NCBI RefSeq assembly: GCF_035481675.1 | Contig: NZ_JAYJJW010000001.1 | Coordinates: 992,001 to 1,056,000, forward strand | DNA: 64,000 bases | Direction of reading: 5' to 3' | Origin: Alteriqipengyuania_B sp035481675 | GTDB lineage: Bacteria; Pseudomonadota; Alphaproteobacteria; Sphingomonadales; Sphingomonadaceae | Part shown: positions 15,166-27,105 of the stretch, in pieces | Position numbering within the stretch: position 1 is the first letter of the stretch | Layout: each line of letters starts with the position of its first letter | Notes under the pieces: model-generated | Seen by the model: only the letters and a program-made list of their open reading frames with translations | Told to the model about the DNA's origin: nothing | The model's database searches: none | Position numbers and translations under genes: made by a program

Positions 15166-16098
15166 ATGAACAAACTTTTCGATCCCGCTCACGAGGCCAA
15201 GGTCGCCCACGAAGAACCACTGTTCGGCGGGCTTCCGGGCGACATGCGCGCAAGCTTCGAATTCTTCCCGCCGAAATCGGAGAAGATGGAAGCGCAATTG
15301 TGGGACGCGGTGCAGGAACTGAAGCCGCTCGACCCATCCTTCGTGTCCGTCACATACGGCGCGGGCGGTTCCACGCGGGAGCGGACGCACGACACGGTGA
15401 GGCGGATCATCGCGGAAGCCGGCATTCCCGCCGCCGCGCACCTCACCTGCGTCGATGCCAGCAAGGCGGAAACGCGCGCTGTGGCGGAGCAGTATTGGGA
15501 AGCGGGCGTGCGCCACATCGTCGCCCTGCGCGGCGATGCGGGCGAGCCGGGCGCCGCCTTCACGCCGCATCCGGACGGGTTCGCCAGCGCGGCTGAGCTC
15601 GTCGCGGGCCTGAAGGACGTCGCCGATTTCGAGATTTCGGTCGCCGCCTACCCCGAGACCCATCCCGACGCTTCCTGCCCCGATAGCGACATCGACAATC
15701 TCGCCCGCAAGCTCGACGCGGGCGCGACACGGGCGATCACGCAGTTCTTCTTCGCGCCGGAGACCTATTTCACCTTCCGCGACAAGCTGGATGCAAGAGG
15801 CATCACCGCGCCGGTGGTGCCGGGCATCCTGCCGGTGACCAATGTCGCCCAGGCCCGCAAGTTCGCCGGGCTGTGCGGCGCGCAGATCCCGGAATGGATG
15901 GACGGTTTGTTCGAAGGGCTGGACGAACGACCGGGCGCGCGCGACCTCGTCGCCGCCACGGTCGCGGCCGAACTGGTGCGCCGCCTTTATGCCGGCGGCG
16001 TGCGGGACTTCCATTTCTACACGCTCAACCGCGCCAAGCTGAGCTACGCGATCTGCCACCTGCTCGGCATGCGCCCGAAGGATGCGGCCCATGGGTAA
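15166..16098 (+). CDS. metF: Methylenetetrahydrofolate reductase
   Basis: 310 residues starting MNKLFDPAHEAKVAHEEPLF. MetF reduces 5,10-methylene-THF to 5-methyl-THF with FAD and NAD(P)H, supplying the methyl group for MetH. Conserved blocks are ASFEFFPPKSEKMEAQLW, SVTYGAGGSTRERTHDTVRR, HLTCVDASKAE, ALRGDAGEPG and AYPETHPDA, which build the TIM barrel and FAD site. ITQFFFAPETYFTFRDK is also standard. It overlaps the first metH gene by eight bases, forming a metF-metH1-metH2 operon downstream of priA. Confidence 0.97.
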   Translation: MNKLFDPAHEAKVAHEEPLFGGLPGDMRASFEFFPPKSEKMEAQLWDAVQELKPLDPSFVSVTYGAGGSTRERTHDTVRRIIAEAGIPAAAHLTCVDASKAETRAVAEQYWEAGVRHIVALRGDAGEPGAAFTPHPDGFASAAELVAGLKDVADFEISVAAYPETHPDASCPDSDIDNLARKLDAGATRAITQFFFAPETYFTFRDKLDARGITAPVVPGILPVTNVAQARKFAGLCGAQIPEWMDGLFEGLDERPGARDLVAATVAAELVRRLYAGGVRDFHFYTLNRAKLSYAICHLLGMRPKDAAHG

Positions 16099-17136
16099 GC
16101 GGCAGGAACTGCTGGACGCGGCCGGGCAGGCGATCCTGATCAAGGACGGCCCCTATGGCACGGCAATCCAGAACGAGAAGCTGGGTGAAGAGGGCTATCG
16201 CGGCGACTACGATCTCGGCTTCGACCAGAAGGGCAACAACGACCTCGTCAACCTGACGCGGCCCGATGTCATCGCGAAGATCTGCAACAGCTACATCGAT
16301 GCAGGCGCGCATATCCTTGCCACCAACACATTCAACGCCAATCGCATCAGCCAGGCGGATTACGGCGCCGAAAGCCTGGTGGCAGAAATCAACGCGGCGG
16401 CCGCGCGGATCACCCGCGAGTGCATCGACACGGCCACCGCAAGGGACGGCGTACCCCGCTTCGTCGCCGGCGCTCTGGGCCCCACCAACAAGACCCTGTC
16501 GCTCAGCCCCGATGTCGAGGATCCGGGCTACCGCGAGGTCGATTTCGACACCATCGTGGAGGTTTACCGCGAACAGGCTGGCGCGCTGGTCGACGGCGGG
16601 GCGGACTTCATCCTGATCGAGACGATCTTCGATACTCTGAACGCCAAGGCCGCCATCATGGCCGTGCGCCGGCTGGCGGAAGAGCGCGGCGCAGACATCC
16701 CAATCATGCTGTCGATGACGCTGACCGACCTGTCGGGCCGCAACCTTTCGGGCCACACGGTGGAAGCGTTCTGGAGCGCAGTCCGCCACGCGAACCCGGT
16801 GACCGTGGGCCTCAACTGCAGCTTCGGTGCGGACCAGCTGCGCCCGCATATCCAGGTGCTGTCCGACATCGCCGATACGCTGCTGATGGCCTATCCCAAC
16901 GCCGGCCTGCCCAACGACCTCGGGGAATATGACGAGATGCCCGAAACCACCGCGTCGCTGGTAAAGGTGTGGGCGGAAAACGGCCGGGCCAATATCCTGG
17001 GCGGCTGCTGCGGTTCCACCCCCGCACACATCGCCGCCATCGCGCAGGCCGTGAAAGGCCTGCCGCCACGCAAGATCCCCGAAGCCGACGGCAAGATGCA
17101 CCTTGCCGGGCTGGAAACCTTCACGATCGCCGCCTG

Positions 17137-17137
<1 letters not shown>
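16091..17137 (+). CDS. metH: Methionine synthase part 1: homocysteine S-methyltransferase domain
   Basis: 348 residues. This is the zinc-dependent homocysteine-binding barrel that forms the first module of MetH. It starts MGKRQELLDAAGQAILIKDG; DGPYGTAIQ follows. The zinc cysteines are in VGLNCSFGADQL and ILGGCCGSTPAHIAAIA. In E. coli this module is fused to the rest of MetH; here the stop at 17137 shares a base with the start of the second gene (TGATG). The start at 16091 overlaps metF by eight bases; a start three codons earlier is possible. The split into two proteins is known in several alphaproteobacteria. Confidence 0.93.
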
Positions 17138-19749
<2,612 letters not shown>

Positions 19750-19755
19750 CCCCGC

Positions 19756-20184
19756 TTACTCCGCGTCTGCCGCATCGTAATCGGCGCGCGCCTGCATCAT
19801 CGCCGCCTGGTTTTGCATTGCCCATGTCGCGATCGCGGCGACCGGCGCGCTCAGGCTCTCCCCCAGCGGGGTCAGCGCATAGTCGACGCGCACCGGCACC
19901 GACGGCGTGACCGTGCGTGAAACGATCCCGTCCCGCTCCAGCGCCCGCAGCGTGCGGGTGAGCATGCGCTGCGAAATACTGTCGATCCGCCGCCGCAGCT
20001 CGCTGAAGCGCAGGTCCTCTTCCGCCAGCGCCATGACCACGCGCACGGTCCATTTGTCGCCGATGCGCGAAAGCAGGTCGTTGACGGCCTGGCACGCCGG
20101 CGCATCGGGAACCGCAAGGGTCACACCCTTGTTCCTATCCCGCGCGGATGTGCCGTCTTGCGCTATCTCCACCACAGTCACCAT
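19756..20184 (-). CDS. HxlR family transcriptional regulator
   Basis: 142 residues. The core reads LLSRIGDKWTVRVVMALAEE, then RFSELRRRIDSISQRMLTRT and LRALERDGIVSRTV, the winged-helix pattern of the HxlR family (IGGKWT...RF-EL-R-I-GIS-R-LT--L--LE-DGLV-R). Many HxlR regulators sense redox or electrophile stress via a cysteine; one Cys lies at CQAVNDLL just before the domain. It is divergent from the azoreductase gene with only about 40 bases between starts, so it probably controls that gene and itself. Confidence 0.88.
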   Translation of the reverse strand: MVTVVEIAQDGTSARDRNKGVTLAVPDAPACQAVNDLLSRIGDKWTVRVVMALAEEDLRFSELRRRIDSISQRMLTRTLRALERDGIVSRTVTPSVPVRVDYALTPLGESLSAPVAAIATWAMQNQAAMMQARADYDAADAE

Positions 20185-20194
20185 ATGGCCTCCT

Positions 20195-20211
20195 GGTAAT
20201 CAGAAGTAACC
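20195..20211. promoter_or_regulatory. Imperfect inverted repeat between hxlR-type gene and azoR, candidate operator
   Basis: GGTAATCAGAAGTAACC has outer GGT/ACC arms and a further inner A-T match but mismatches in the middle. It is the only symmetric element in the 41-base divergent gap and it sits 15 bases before azoR, where a repressor would block initiation. The symmetry is weak, so this is a low-confidence call based on position. Confidence 0.3.
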
Positions 20212-20225
20212 AAGGAACCGAAAGT

Positions 20226-20822
20226 ATGCAAATCCTCCGCATCGACAGCGCCACCACCGGCGAACAGTCCGTCTCGCGCCGCATCAGCCAGATGATCGCC
20301 GACCACTTTTCCGAAAAACACCCGGATGCGACCATCGTTGCCCGCGACCTGTCGAAGAACCCGGTTCCCCATCTCGACCCGGTGACCACCGCCGCCGTGC
20401 GCACCGCGCCCGACACGCACGAAGAAGCGGTCGAGCGCGCCTATCCCGAACAGAAGGACGTGCTCGACGAATTTCTCGGTGCCGACATCGTGATCATCGG
20501 CGCGCCGATGTATAATTTCTCCGTCCCGTCAAACCTCAAGGCGTGGATGGACCGGCTCGCGGTCCCCGGCGTCACTTTCGGCTATTCGGAAGACGGTCCC
20601 GAAGGCAAGGTGAAGGACCGGCGCGTGATCATCGCCTCGTCCCGCGGCGGCGAATATGGCGACGACAATCCGATGGACCACCAGGAAAGCCTGCTGAAGG
20701 GCTTCATGGGCTTTCTCGGCATCGACAGCGTCGAAGTGATCCGCGTCGAGAAGGTCGGCTACGGCGAAGAGGCGATCGAGGAAGGCATCGCCGCCGCCAA
20801 GAAGGAAATTGCTTCGCTGTAA
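20226..20822 (+). CDS. azoR: FMN-dependent NADH-azoreductase
   Basis: 198 residues starting MQILRIDSATTGEQSVSRRI. The flavodoxin-like fold is shown by the N-terminal phosphate-binding region (DSATTGEQSVSRRISQ) and by VIIGAPMYNFSVPSNLKAWM, which binds FMN in the AzoR/NQO family. VIIASSRGGEYG and the later FLGIDSVEVIRVEKV are further AzoR features. These enzymes reduce quinones and azo compounds by two-electron transfer and usually protect against thiol-reactive stress. The divergent HxlR gene is the likely regulator. Confidence 0.92.
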   Translation: MQILRIDSATTGEQSVSRRISQMIADHFSEKHPDATIVARDLSKNPVPHLDPVTTAAVRTAPDTHEEAVERAYPEQKDVLDEFLGADIVIIGAPMYNFSVPSNLKAWMDRLAVPGVTFGYSEDGPEGKVKDRRVIIASSRGGEYGDDNPMDHQESLLKGFMGFLGIDSVEVIRVEKVGYGEEAIEEGIAAAKKEIASL

Positions 20823-20860
20823 GCGCGATGCGATAGCGCGGTCCGACTTGGCAGGGGACC

Positions 20861-21802
20861 GTGCGCACCATCTATCGAACTTTCGCAAGCTGGCCGCCGG
20901 GGCGCATCGTGCGCATCGGCGGCCTTGGCTTGCTGGCCGGATGGATGGCGCTGCTTCTCCTCGCCCGGCTCGATGGCGATCTGCTGCGCCATCTGTGGTT
21001 CCTGCCCGGAGTTGGCGTAATCGGGGCGATCATCGCCAACACATCCGGCACCGGCGGCGGGGTTGTCTTCGTGCCGGTGTTCAACGCCTTGCGCGAATTT
21101 GCGGTCATGGACCTCTCGCCCCTGCAGATCGTGGGCGTGTCGATGGGCATCCAGTCCTTCGGCATGACGATGGGCGCGCTGCGCTGGAGCGACCGGTTGT
21201 TCCACCAGCCGCCGCCGGCCCCCGGCGAAGCGCAGGTCCGCCCGCGCGATTTCGCCATCGCCACGCTGGGCGTGCTGTGCGTGTCCCTGCCCCTGCTCTT
21301 GCTTGTCCAGCGCTTCGCGACCTTCGATGCGCAGGTGGTCCTGCTCGGCTACAAGGCGTTCTCCATCGTCCTCGGCCTGGTCCTCATCGTGTCCACCTGG
21401 ACGGTGAACCGCAAGCGGCCGGAACGCGCGCGGCTGGAGCAGGTCGACCTTGTCGCCCTCCTCCTCATCGCGATCCCGGGCGGCATGATCACGCCGCTGT
21501 TTTCGGTCGGCATCGGGGAGCTTGTCGCGCTCTATCTCTTCATCCGCCACTACCCGATCCTGCTGTGTACCGGCACGGCCTGCGCGATCTCCTCGGCCAG
21601 CATGATCGCGGGGGTCCTGTGGCATGTTGAGGCAGCGACCATCCAGTGGGAAGTCGTCCTGCTCGCGGCGCCTGCCGCAATGCTAGGCGGGTTCCTCGCC
21701 CGGCCCATTGCCCTGTGGCTCGGTGCCCGGCGCCTGAAGACGCTGGCGGGCCTGTGGATCGTGCTGTCGGCGCTCTACCTCGTCTGGCTGGCTGCGGCCT
21801 GA
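20861..21802 (+). CDS. TauE/SafE family permease
   Basis: 313 residues with about eight hydrophobic segments, for example LGLLAGWMALLLLA, LWFLPGVGVIGAIIANTSGT and VVLLAAPAAMLGGFLARP. The repeated glycine-rich half-helices (NTSGTGGGVVFVPVFNALRE and IPGGMITPLFSVGIGELVAL) are the internal duplication of the TauE/SafE family. Members export or take up sulfite, sulfonates or other small anions across the inner membrane. The substrate is not evident. It follows azoR by 38 bases on the same strand and precedes the photolyase-like gene by 34. Confidence 0.88.
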   Translation: MRTIYRTFASWPPGRIVRIGGLGLLAGWMALLLLARLDGDLLRHLWFLPGVGVIGAIIANTSGTGGGVVFVPVFNALREFAVMDLSPLQIVGVSMGIQSFGMTMGALRWSDRLFHQPPPAPGEAQVRPRDFAIATLGVLCVSLPLLLLVQRFATFDAQVVLLGYKAFSIVLGLVLIVSTWTVNRKRPERARLEQVDLVALLLIAIPGGMITPLFSVGIGELVALYLFIRHYPILLCTGTACAISSASMIAGVLWHVEAATIQWEVVLLAAPAAMLGGFLARPIALWLGARRLKTLAGLWIVLSALYLVWLAAA

Positions 21803-21836
21803 CGGCACCAACCGCGCGGGCACGCGTTGGGCGGGC

Positions 21837-23396
21837 ATGCAGAACCCGATCCTCGTCCCCATCCTTGGCGACCAGCTGACCCGCGACCTCGCCTCCATCA
21901 GGGGTCGCACAAAGGACGATACCGTCGTCCTGATGATGGAGGTCTGGGACGAGGCGACCTACGTCAAGCACCACAAGCAGAAGATCGCTCTCATCTTTTC
22001 CGCCATGCGCCACTTCGCCGCCGAGCTGGAGGATGCCGGCTGGACGGTGGATTACGTCCGGCTGACGGACGCGGACAACGCCGGCAGCTTCACCGGCGAG
22101 GTCGCCCGCGCCGTGGAGCGTCACGATCCGCGCGCGATCCATGTCGTCGAGGCCGGGGAATGGCGCGTCCAGCAGGCGATCGAGGAATGGCCGGACAAGT
22201 TCGATTGCGACGTCGAGATCCTAGACGATGACCGCTTCGTCTGCTCGCTGGCGGAGTTCAACGACTGGGCGGACGACCGCAAGACGCTGCGCATGGAAAA
22301 CTTCTACCGCGAGATGCGCAGGAAGACCGGCATCCTGATGACGGACGAAGGCAAGCCCGAAGGCGGTGACTGGAATTACGACGAGGACAACCGAGCCTCG
22401 CCCAAGGATGACATGGACCCGCCCCCGCGCCCGCTGTTCGAACCGGACGACATCACGCGCGAATGTATCGAACTGGTCGAGGACAAATTCGCCGACCATT
22501 TCGGCAGCCTCGGGAATTTCGGCTGGCCGGTAACGCGCGACGATGCGGAAAAGGCCGCCGATGCCTTCTTCGCGGAGCGGATCGAGAAATTCGGGAAATT
22601 TCAGGACGCGATGGTCCATGGGCAGGACGACCTGTTCCATTCCATGCTGTCCACCAGCATCAACCTCGGCCTGCTCGATCCGCTGGACCTCTGCCGCCGG
22701 GCGGAAAAGGCCTATCGCGACGGCAAGGCGCCGATCAATTCGGCGGAAGGGTTCATCCGACAGCTGATCGGCTGGCGCGAATATGTGCGCGGCTTCTACT
22801 GGCGCTTCATGCCGGACCTTGAAAGCAACAACGCGCTGAATGCGCAGCGCGGCCTGCCGGAATTTTACTGGACGGGTGAAACCGGCATGCGCTGCCTGGC
22901 CGACAGCATCCGCTCCACCCGCGACAACGCCCATGCGCATCATATCCAGCGGCTGATGGTGCTGGGCAATTTCGCCCTGATCGCCGGGATCGCGCCGCGC
23001 GAGGTGCAGGACTGGTACCTCGTCGTCTATGCCGATGCCTACCAATGGGTCGAGCTGCCCAACGTGGCGGCGATGATCCTCTATGCCGATGGCGGCAAGC
23101 TGGCTACCAAGCCCTATGCCGCCAGCGGCAACTACATCAACAAGATGAGCGATTACTGCGGCGACTGCGACTATTCCGTCAGCAAGAAGACGGGCGAAGG
23201 CGCTTGCCCCTTCAACGCGCTTTACTGGCGCTTCATGGACCGCCACCGCGACCGACTGGAGAGCAATCCGCGCATCGGCCGGATCTACGCCAACTGGGAC
23301 CGGATGGGGAAAGACCGGCAGAAAGAGTATCTCGACAGCGCAGAGGCGTTCCTCGATACGCTGACGCCCGCATCGGACGGCTGGGCGCGCAACTGA
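21837..23396 (+). CDS. Iron-sulfur bacterial cryptochrome/(6-4) photolyase-like protein
   Basis: 519 residues. It starts MQNPILVPILGDQLTRDLAS, the N-terminal alpha/beta domain of deoxyribodipyrimidine photolyase-related proteins. The FAD-binding helical part holds SAEGFIRQLIGWREYVRGFY, GMRCLADSIRSTRDNAHAHH and IQRLMVLGNFALIAGI. The [4Fe-4S] cysteines are visible near the C terminus in KMSDYCGDCDYSVSKKTGEG and ACPFNALYW, with an earlier Cys in GMRCL. This matches the FeS-BCP group (PhrB, CryB relatives), some of which repair (6-4) photoproducts under blue light. Repair versus signalling cannot be decided here. Confidence 0.93.
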   Translation: MQNPILVPILGDQLTRDLASIRGRTKDDTVVLMMEVWDEATYVKHHKQKIALIFSAMRHFAAELEDAGWTVDYVRLTDADNAGSFTGEVARAVERHDPRAIHVVEAGEWRVQQAIEEWPDKFDCDVEILDDDRFVCSLAEFNDWADDRKTLRMENFYREMRRKTGILMTDEGKPEGGDWNYDEDNRASPKDDMDPPPRPLFEPDDITRECIELVEDKFADHFGSLGNFGWPVTRDDAEKAADAFFAERIEKFGKFQDAMVHGQDDLFHSMLSTSINLGLLDPLDLCRRAEKAYRDGKAPINSAEGFIRQLIGWREYVRGFYWRFMPDLESNNALNAQRGLPEFYWTGETGMRCLADSIRSTRDNAHAHHIQRLMVLGNFALIAGIAPREVQDWYLVVYADAYQWVELPNVAAMILYADGGKLATKPYAASGNYINKMSDYCGDCDYSVSKKTGEGACPFNALYWRFMDRHRDRLESNPRIGRIYANWDRMGKDRQKEYLDSAEAFLDTLTPASDGWARN

Positions 23397-23572
23397 AAAG
23401 CGCGCAAATCCGCCATTTTCCGGTATCGGCGGCTCGGTTCGTCGCACAGCAGGCCCCGCCGACCCTTGCACAGCCCGGTTCGTTCATCGCCCCGACAGAC
23501 GCCAGCCGCATGGCGCTTCCCGACATTTACACCGGCGACCGCAAAGGTCGCGGAAATCTGGAAGGGAAAACC

Positions 23573-24478
23573 ATGTTCAACATCAAGACACCCGCGGCGT
23601 CGTTCGTCGCCCTCGCGCTCGTCGGCGCGGCCCTGCCCGCCGCGGCGCAGCAGCAGCCCGCCGAAGTCGCGGCGGAAGCCAGCCAGTCCATCCTCGTCGA
23701 GGGGCAGGTCCCTGCCGACATCTCGGACCTGCCCGACGGGCCGGACATCGAAGGCATCATCTCGGACCGCCTCGGCAGCGCGATGGAAGTGACGACGCCG
23801 GCCGGCGAGGCGACGATGGTCGGCCTGAGTCAGGGCACCAGCATCAAGGGCCGCGGCGGTTTTCTCGGCCTCGGCCGGACCGAAGTGACCGGGGACATGC
23901 TGCTCGCCGGCTTGCCGGTGGAAATCGAGACCGTGCAGTGGGGCGGCGGGCTGCTGGCCAAGCGGGTGCGCTTTTCCAACTCCGACCTCGAAACCGCGCA
24001 GATGATCCGCGGCGGCACCGCCGGCCAGTTCGCGCGGCAGGGTGCGGCGATCGAGGCCAACACCGAAGCTGCCGAGGCGCTGCGCGGCCGCATGGGCGAG
24101 ATCGACAATTACGACATCGTCGGCGTGACCAACGTCTATTTCGACACCGGCGAATGGAGCCTGCCCGGCACCGCCGAGCGCGAGCTGTGCGCCGCCGCGA
24201 TGCAGGCCGACAGTATCGACAATTCGCTGCTGCTGGTCGTCGGCTACACCGATTCCGTGGGTGACGAGGATTACAACCAGGTCCTGAGCGAACGACGCGC
24301 CAGCCGCGTGGTGAACACGCTGCAGCAGAAGTGCAGCTGGAAGCCGTGGCGCATGCTCTCGCCCACCGGCATGGCTGAATCCGACCCCACGGCGGACAAC
24401 AGCACCGCCGCCGGGCGCGCGCAGAACCGCCGCGTTTCGGTGAACATCCTGGTCAGCAAGGCCGCGCAGGGCCTCTGA
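23573..24478 (+). CDS. OmpA family outer-membrane protein
   Basis: 301 residues. The signal peptide is FNIKTPAASFVALALVGAAL ending AAAQQ near residue 23. The mature N-terminal half (residues about 40-180) is not an obvious beta-barrel and I cannot assign it. The C-terminal domain is OmpA-like: VTNVYFDTGEWSLPGTAERE, VGYTDSVGDEDYNQVLSERR, ASRVVNTL and GRAQNRRVSVNILV. This domain binds peptidoglycan diaminopimelate, so the protein probably tethers the envelope. A strong terminator follows at 24499, so the gene is at the end of its unit. Confidence 0.9.
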   Translation: MFNIKTPAASFVALALVGAALPAAAQQQPAEVAAEASQSILVEGQVPADISDLPDGPDIEGIISDRLGSAMEVTTPAGEATMVGLSQGTSIKGRGGFLGLGRTEVTGDMLLAGLPVEIETVQWGGGLLAKRVRFSNSDLETAQMIRGGTAGQFARQGAAIEANTEAAEALRGRMGEIDNYDIVGVTNVYFDTGEWSLPGTAERELCAAAMQADSIDNSLLLVVGYTDSVGDEDYNQVLSERRASRVVNTLQQKCSWKPWRMLSPTGMAESDPTADNSTAAGRAQNRRVSVNILVSKAAQGL

Positions 24479-24498
24479 TCCCGGCGACAGGAGACACG

Positions 24499-24531
24499 GG
24501 CGGGCGGCCTTTTCGGGCCGTCCGCCTTTTT
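24499..24531 (+). terminator. Rho-independent terminator after the OmpA gene
   Basis: GGCGGGCGGCC and GGCCGTCCGCC form an 11-base stem with one G:U pair and a loop of about six bases. It is followed by TTTTT at 24527-24531. It lies 20 bases after the OmpA-family stop codon and before the aldehyde dehydrogenase gene, separating the two units. Confidence 0.85.
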
Positions 24532-24610
24532 CGTGTCCGCAATCCGGAACGCAGCCGTCGCCGCGCTGGTTGGAAGGGGGCAACCCCGAAGAACCAGAGA
24601 AAGACTTTCC

Positions 24611-25990
24611 ATGGCCGACATTACCACCGTCAACCCCGCAACCGGTGAAGACATCCAGACCTATGACCACATGAGCGAGGACGAAGCCTTCGCCGCGGTC
24701 GAAGCCTGTCACGAGGCGTTCACCCAGTGGAAGCTGCGCAGCCTCGAAGACCGTGCCGAAGTGATCAAGGCGCTCGGCAAGGGCCTGCGCGAAAACAAGG
24801 AAGAACTGGCCCAGCTGATGACGCGCGAAGTCGGCAAGCTGATCGGCGACAGCCGCGACGAGGTGGAACTTTGCGCCGGCATCTGCGACTGGACCGCCGC
24901 CAACGGGCCGAAGGAATTGGCCGACGAAAGCCGCGATCCCAGCAACGCCGGGCGCGGCATCGTGACCTTTTCGCCGATAGGCGTCGTCTACGGCATCCAG
25001 CCGTGGAATTTCCCCGCCTACCAGGTGATCCGCTATGCCATCGCCAGCCTGATGGCGGGCAACGGCGTGCTGTTGAAGCACTCCTCGCTGTGCACCGGCA
25101 GCGGCCTGATGATCGGCAAGATCTTCCGCGAGGCAGGCCTGCCGGAAAACCTCTTCACCGTACTGGTTATCGGGCACGACCTGTCGGACAAGATCATCGA
25201 ACATGACAAGGTTCGCGGCGTGACGCTGACGGGCTCCGACGGTGCGGGCCGCCATGTGGGCGAGAAGGCCGGCGCGGCGATCAAGAAGACCGTGCTCGAG
25301 CTTGGCTCCAACGACGCCTACATGGTGCTGGAAGACGCCGATCTCGACCTGGCCGCCGAAGTCTGCGCGCAGGCGCGGCTCTACAACAACGGCCAGACCT
25401 GCATCAACGGCAAGCGTTTCATCGTGACCGACAAGGTCTACGACGCCTTCATCGAAAAATTCGTCGCCCGCTTCGAAGGCGTCGAGCTGGGCGATCCGAC
25501 CGACGAAGACAGCGATATGGGCCCGATGAGCTCCGCCGACCTGCGCGACGACCTGCAGGACCAGGTCGACAAGTCGGTCGCGAACGGTGCCAAGGTCGCC
25601 TGCGGCGGCAGCGTGCCGGATCGCAAGGGCGCATGGTACCCCGCAACGGTGCTGACCGACGTCGCGCCCGGCCAGCCGGCCTATGACGACGAACTGTTCG
25701 GCCCGGTCGCCAGCGTAATCCGCGCAAAGGACGACGAGGACGCCATGCGCCTCGCCAACGACAGCCGCTACGGCCTCGGCGGCGGGATTCTGTGCGGTGA
25801 CGAGCAGCGCGCGATCGAACTCGCCTCGAAGCATTTCGACACCGGCATGGTCTATATCAACACCTACGGGGTAGCCGATCCTTCCATGCCCTTCGGCGGG
25901 GTCAAGAACTCCGGCTACGGCAAGGAACACGGCGGCTTCGGCGTGAAGGAATTCGTCAACGCCAAGGCGATCTTCGTGGGCAAGAACTGA
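24611..25990 (+). CDS. NAD(P)-dependent aldehyde dehydrogenase, succinate-semialdehyde type
   Basis: 459 residues starting MADITTVNPATGEDIQTYDH. The family landmarks are IGVVYGIQPWNFPAYQVIRY (Asn of the oxyanion hole in PWNFP), GSDGAGRHVGEKAGAAIKKT, the general base Glu in VLELGSNDAYMVLEDADLDL and the nucleophilic Cys in YNNGQTCINGKRFIV. The C terminus reads PFGGVKNSGYGKEHGGFGVK. Overall it is closest to succinate-semialdehyde dehydrogenases of the GabD/YneI group, oxidising an aldehyde to the acid. The exact substrate is inferred. It stands between the OmpA terminator and the convergent ada. Confidence 0.9.
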   Translation: MADITTVNPATGEDIQTYDHMSEDEAFAAVEACHEAFTQWKLRSLEDRAEVIKALGKGLRENKEELAQLMTREVGKLIGDSRDEVELCAGICDWTAANGPKELADESRDPSNAGRGIVTFSPIGVVYGIQPWNFPAYQVIRYAIASLMAGNGVLLKHSSLCTGSGLMIGKIFREAGLPENLFTVLVIGHDLSDKIIEHDKVRGVTLTGSDGAGRHVGEKAGAAIKKTVLELGSNDAYMVLEDADLDLAAEVCAQARLYNNGQTCINGKRFIVTDKVYDAFIEKFVARFEGVELGDPTDEDSDMGPMSSADLRDDLQDQVDKSVANGAKVACGGSVPDRKGAWYPATVLTDVAPGQPAYDDELFGPVASVIRAKDDEDAMRLANDSRYGLGGGILCGDEQRAIELASKHFDTGMVYINTYGVADPSMPFGGVKNSGYGKEHGGFGVKEFVNAKAIFVGKN

Positions 25991-26000
25991 GCGACCATGC

Positions 26001-27041
26001 TCAGCGCTTCTCGCGTTCCAGCAGTTCGCGCTTGATCTTCGTGCCATAGGCATAGCCGCCCAGCCCGCCGTCGGCGGCTATGACCCTGTGGCACGGGATC
26101 AGCACGGCGATATTGTTCGCCCCGTTCGCCCCGCCGACCGCGCGGCTAGCTTTCGGGTTGCCGAGCGCGGCGGCGAGTTCGCCATAGCTACGCGTTTCGC
26201 CGGGCGGAATTTCGCGCAGGGCCTGCCACACGCGCTGCTGGAAAGCGGTGCCTTTGACGTCCAGCGGGATGTTCGCGGCGCTCCTCGGGGTCTCGACGGC
26301 GGCCACGACCTCTTCGAACAGGTCGCGAAAGTCCTCACCGGCGGGCACCAGGGTGGCGTTGGGAAACCGGTCGCGCAATTCCGGCTCCCCTTCTCCGAAG
26401 CTGAGGCAGCAAACGCCCCTGTCCGTCGCCGCGACAAGCATCGCGCCCAGGCTCGTCTCGATCACGCTCCAGTGCACGGTGCGGCCCTTCCCGCCGCCGC
26501 GCCAGTCGCTCGGTGTCATGCCCATCCTGCCCTCCATCGCGGCGTAGAAGCGGCTCGGCGCTTCGAAGCCTGCATCGTAGATCGCATCGCCGACCGTTTC
26601 GGCGCCGCTTAGTTCTTTCCGCGCCCGCTCTTCCCGCAGGGCCCGCGAATAGGCCGCGGGTGAAAGCCCCGTGGCGCGTGTGAAGACGCGCTGGAAATGC
26701 GTCGGCGAATAGCCGGTCAGCGCTGCCAGGTCGCCGAGCGTGCGGCGCCCCGCCGACCGCTTGATCGCCTCCACCGCCGCCAGCACGGCAGCCTCGTCCC
26801 GCGCGACATCGTCCGGCAGGCACCGCTTGCACGCGCGTAAGCCGCTCGCCTTCGCCTCGTCGCCGCTGGCAAAGAAACGCACGTTTGCGCGCGCCGGATG
26901 CCGCGCGGCGCAGCTCGGCCGGCAATAGATGCCGGTGGTAAGCACGCCGGTGACGAAGCGCCCGTCGAACGCGCGATCGCGGCGCTGCACGGCGTCCCAG
27001 GCAATGTCGTCGTTCGGTTGCATGGAGGGTGTTGTAGCCAT
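26001..27041 (-). CDS. ada: Bifunctional regulator / O6-methylguanine-DNA methyltransferase Ada
   Basis: About 346 residues from ATG at 27041; a start six codons later (27023, MQPNDDIAWDAVQRRD) is equally possible. The N-terminal zinc domain has the four cysteines in YCRPSCAARHPARAN and RACKRCLPDD; the first is the methyl acceptor for phosphotriesters. An AraC-type helix-turn-helix follows (TLGDLAALTGYSPTHFQRVF). The C-terminal methyltransferase has the acceptor motif VLIPCHRVIAADGGLGGYAY. Methylated Ada activates the adaptive response to alkylation. It is divergent from the protease gene, with 64 bases between starts. Confidence 0.95.
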   Translation of the reverse strand: MATTPSMQPNDDIAWDAVQRRDRAFDGRFVTGVLTTGIYCRPSCAARHPARANVRFFASGDEAKASGLRACKRCLPDDVARDEAAVLAAVEAIKRSAGRRTLGDLAALTGYSPTHFQRVFTRATGLSPAAYSRALREERARKELSGAETVGDAIYDAGFEAPSRFYAAMEGRMGMTPSDWRGGGKGRTVHWSVIETSLGAMLVAATDRGVCCLSFGEGEPELRDRFPNATLVPAGEDFRDLFEEVVAAVETPRSAANIPLDVKGTAFQQRVWQALREIPPGETRSYGELAAALGNPKASRAVGGANGANNIAVLIPCHRVIAADGGLGGYAYGTKIKRELLEREKR

Positions 27042-27105
27042 CGCGGCGGCGGCTTGCATCCCGAAGCTTGCGGTCAAAACCCGCACTCGCGTATTGCCGC
27101 AGGCG

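Noticed and set aside
23285..26053. A 922-codon open frame on the minus strand opposite the OmpA and aldehyde dehydrogenase genes
   Set aside because: It lies antisense to two clear genes, has a low-complexity His/Ala/Arg-rich translation without motifs and is an effect of high GC with few stop codons.
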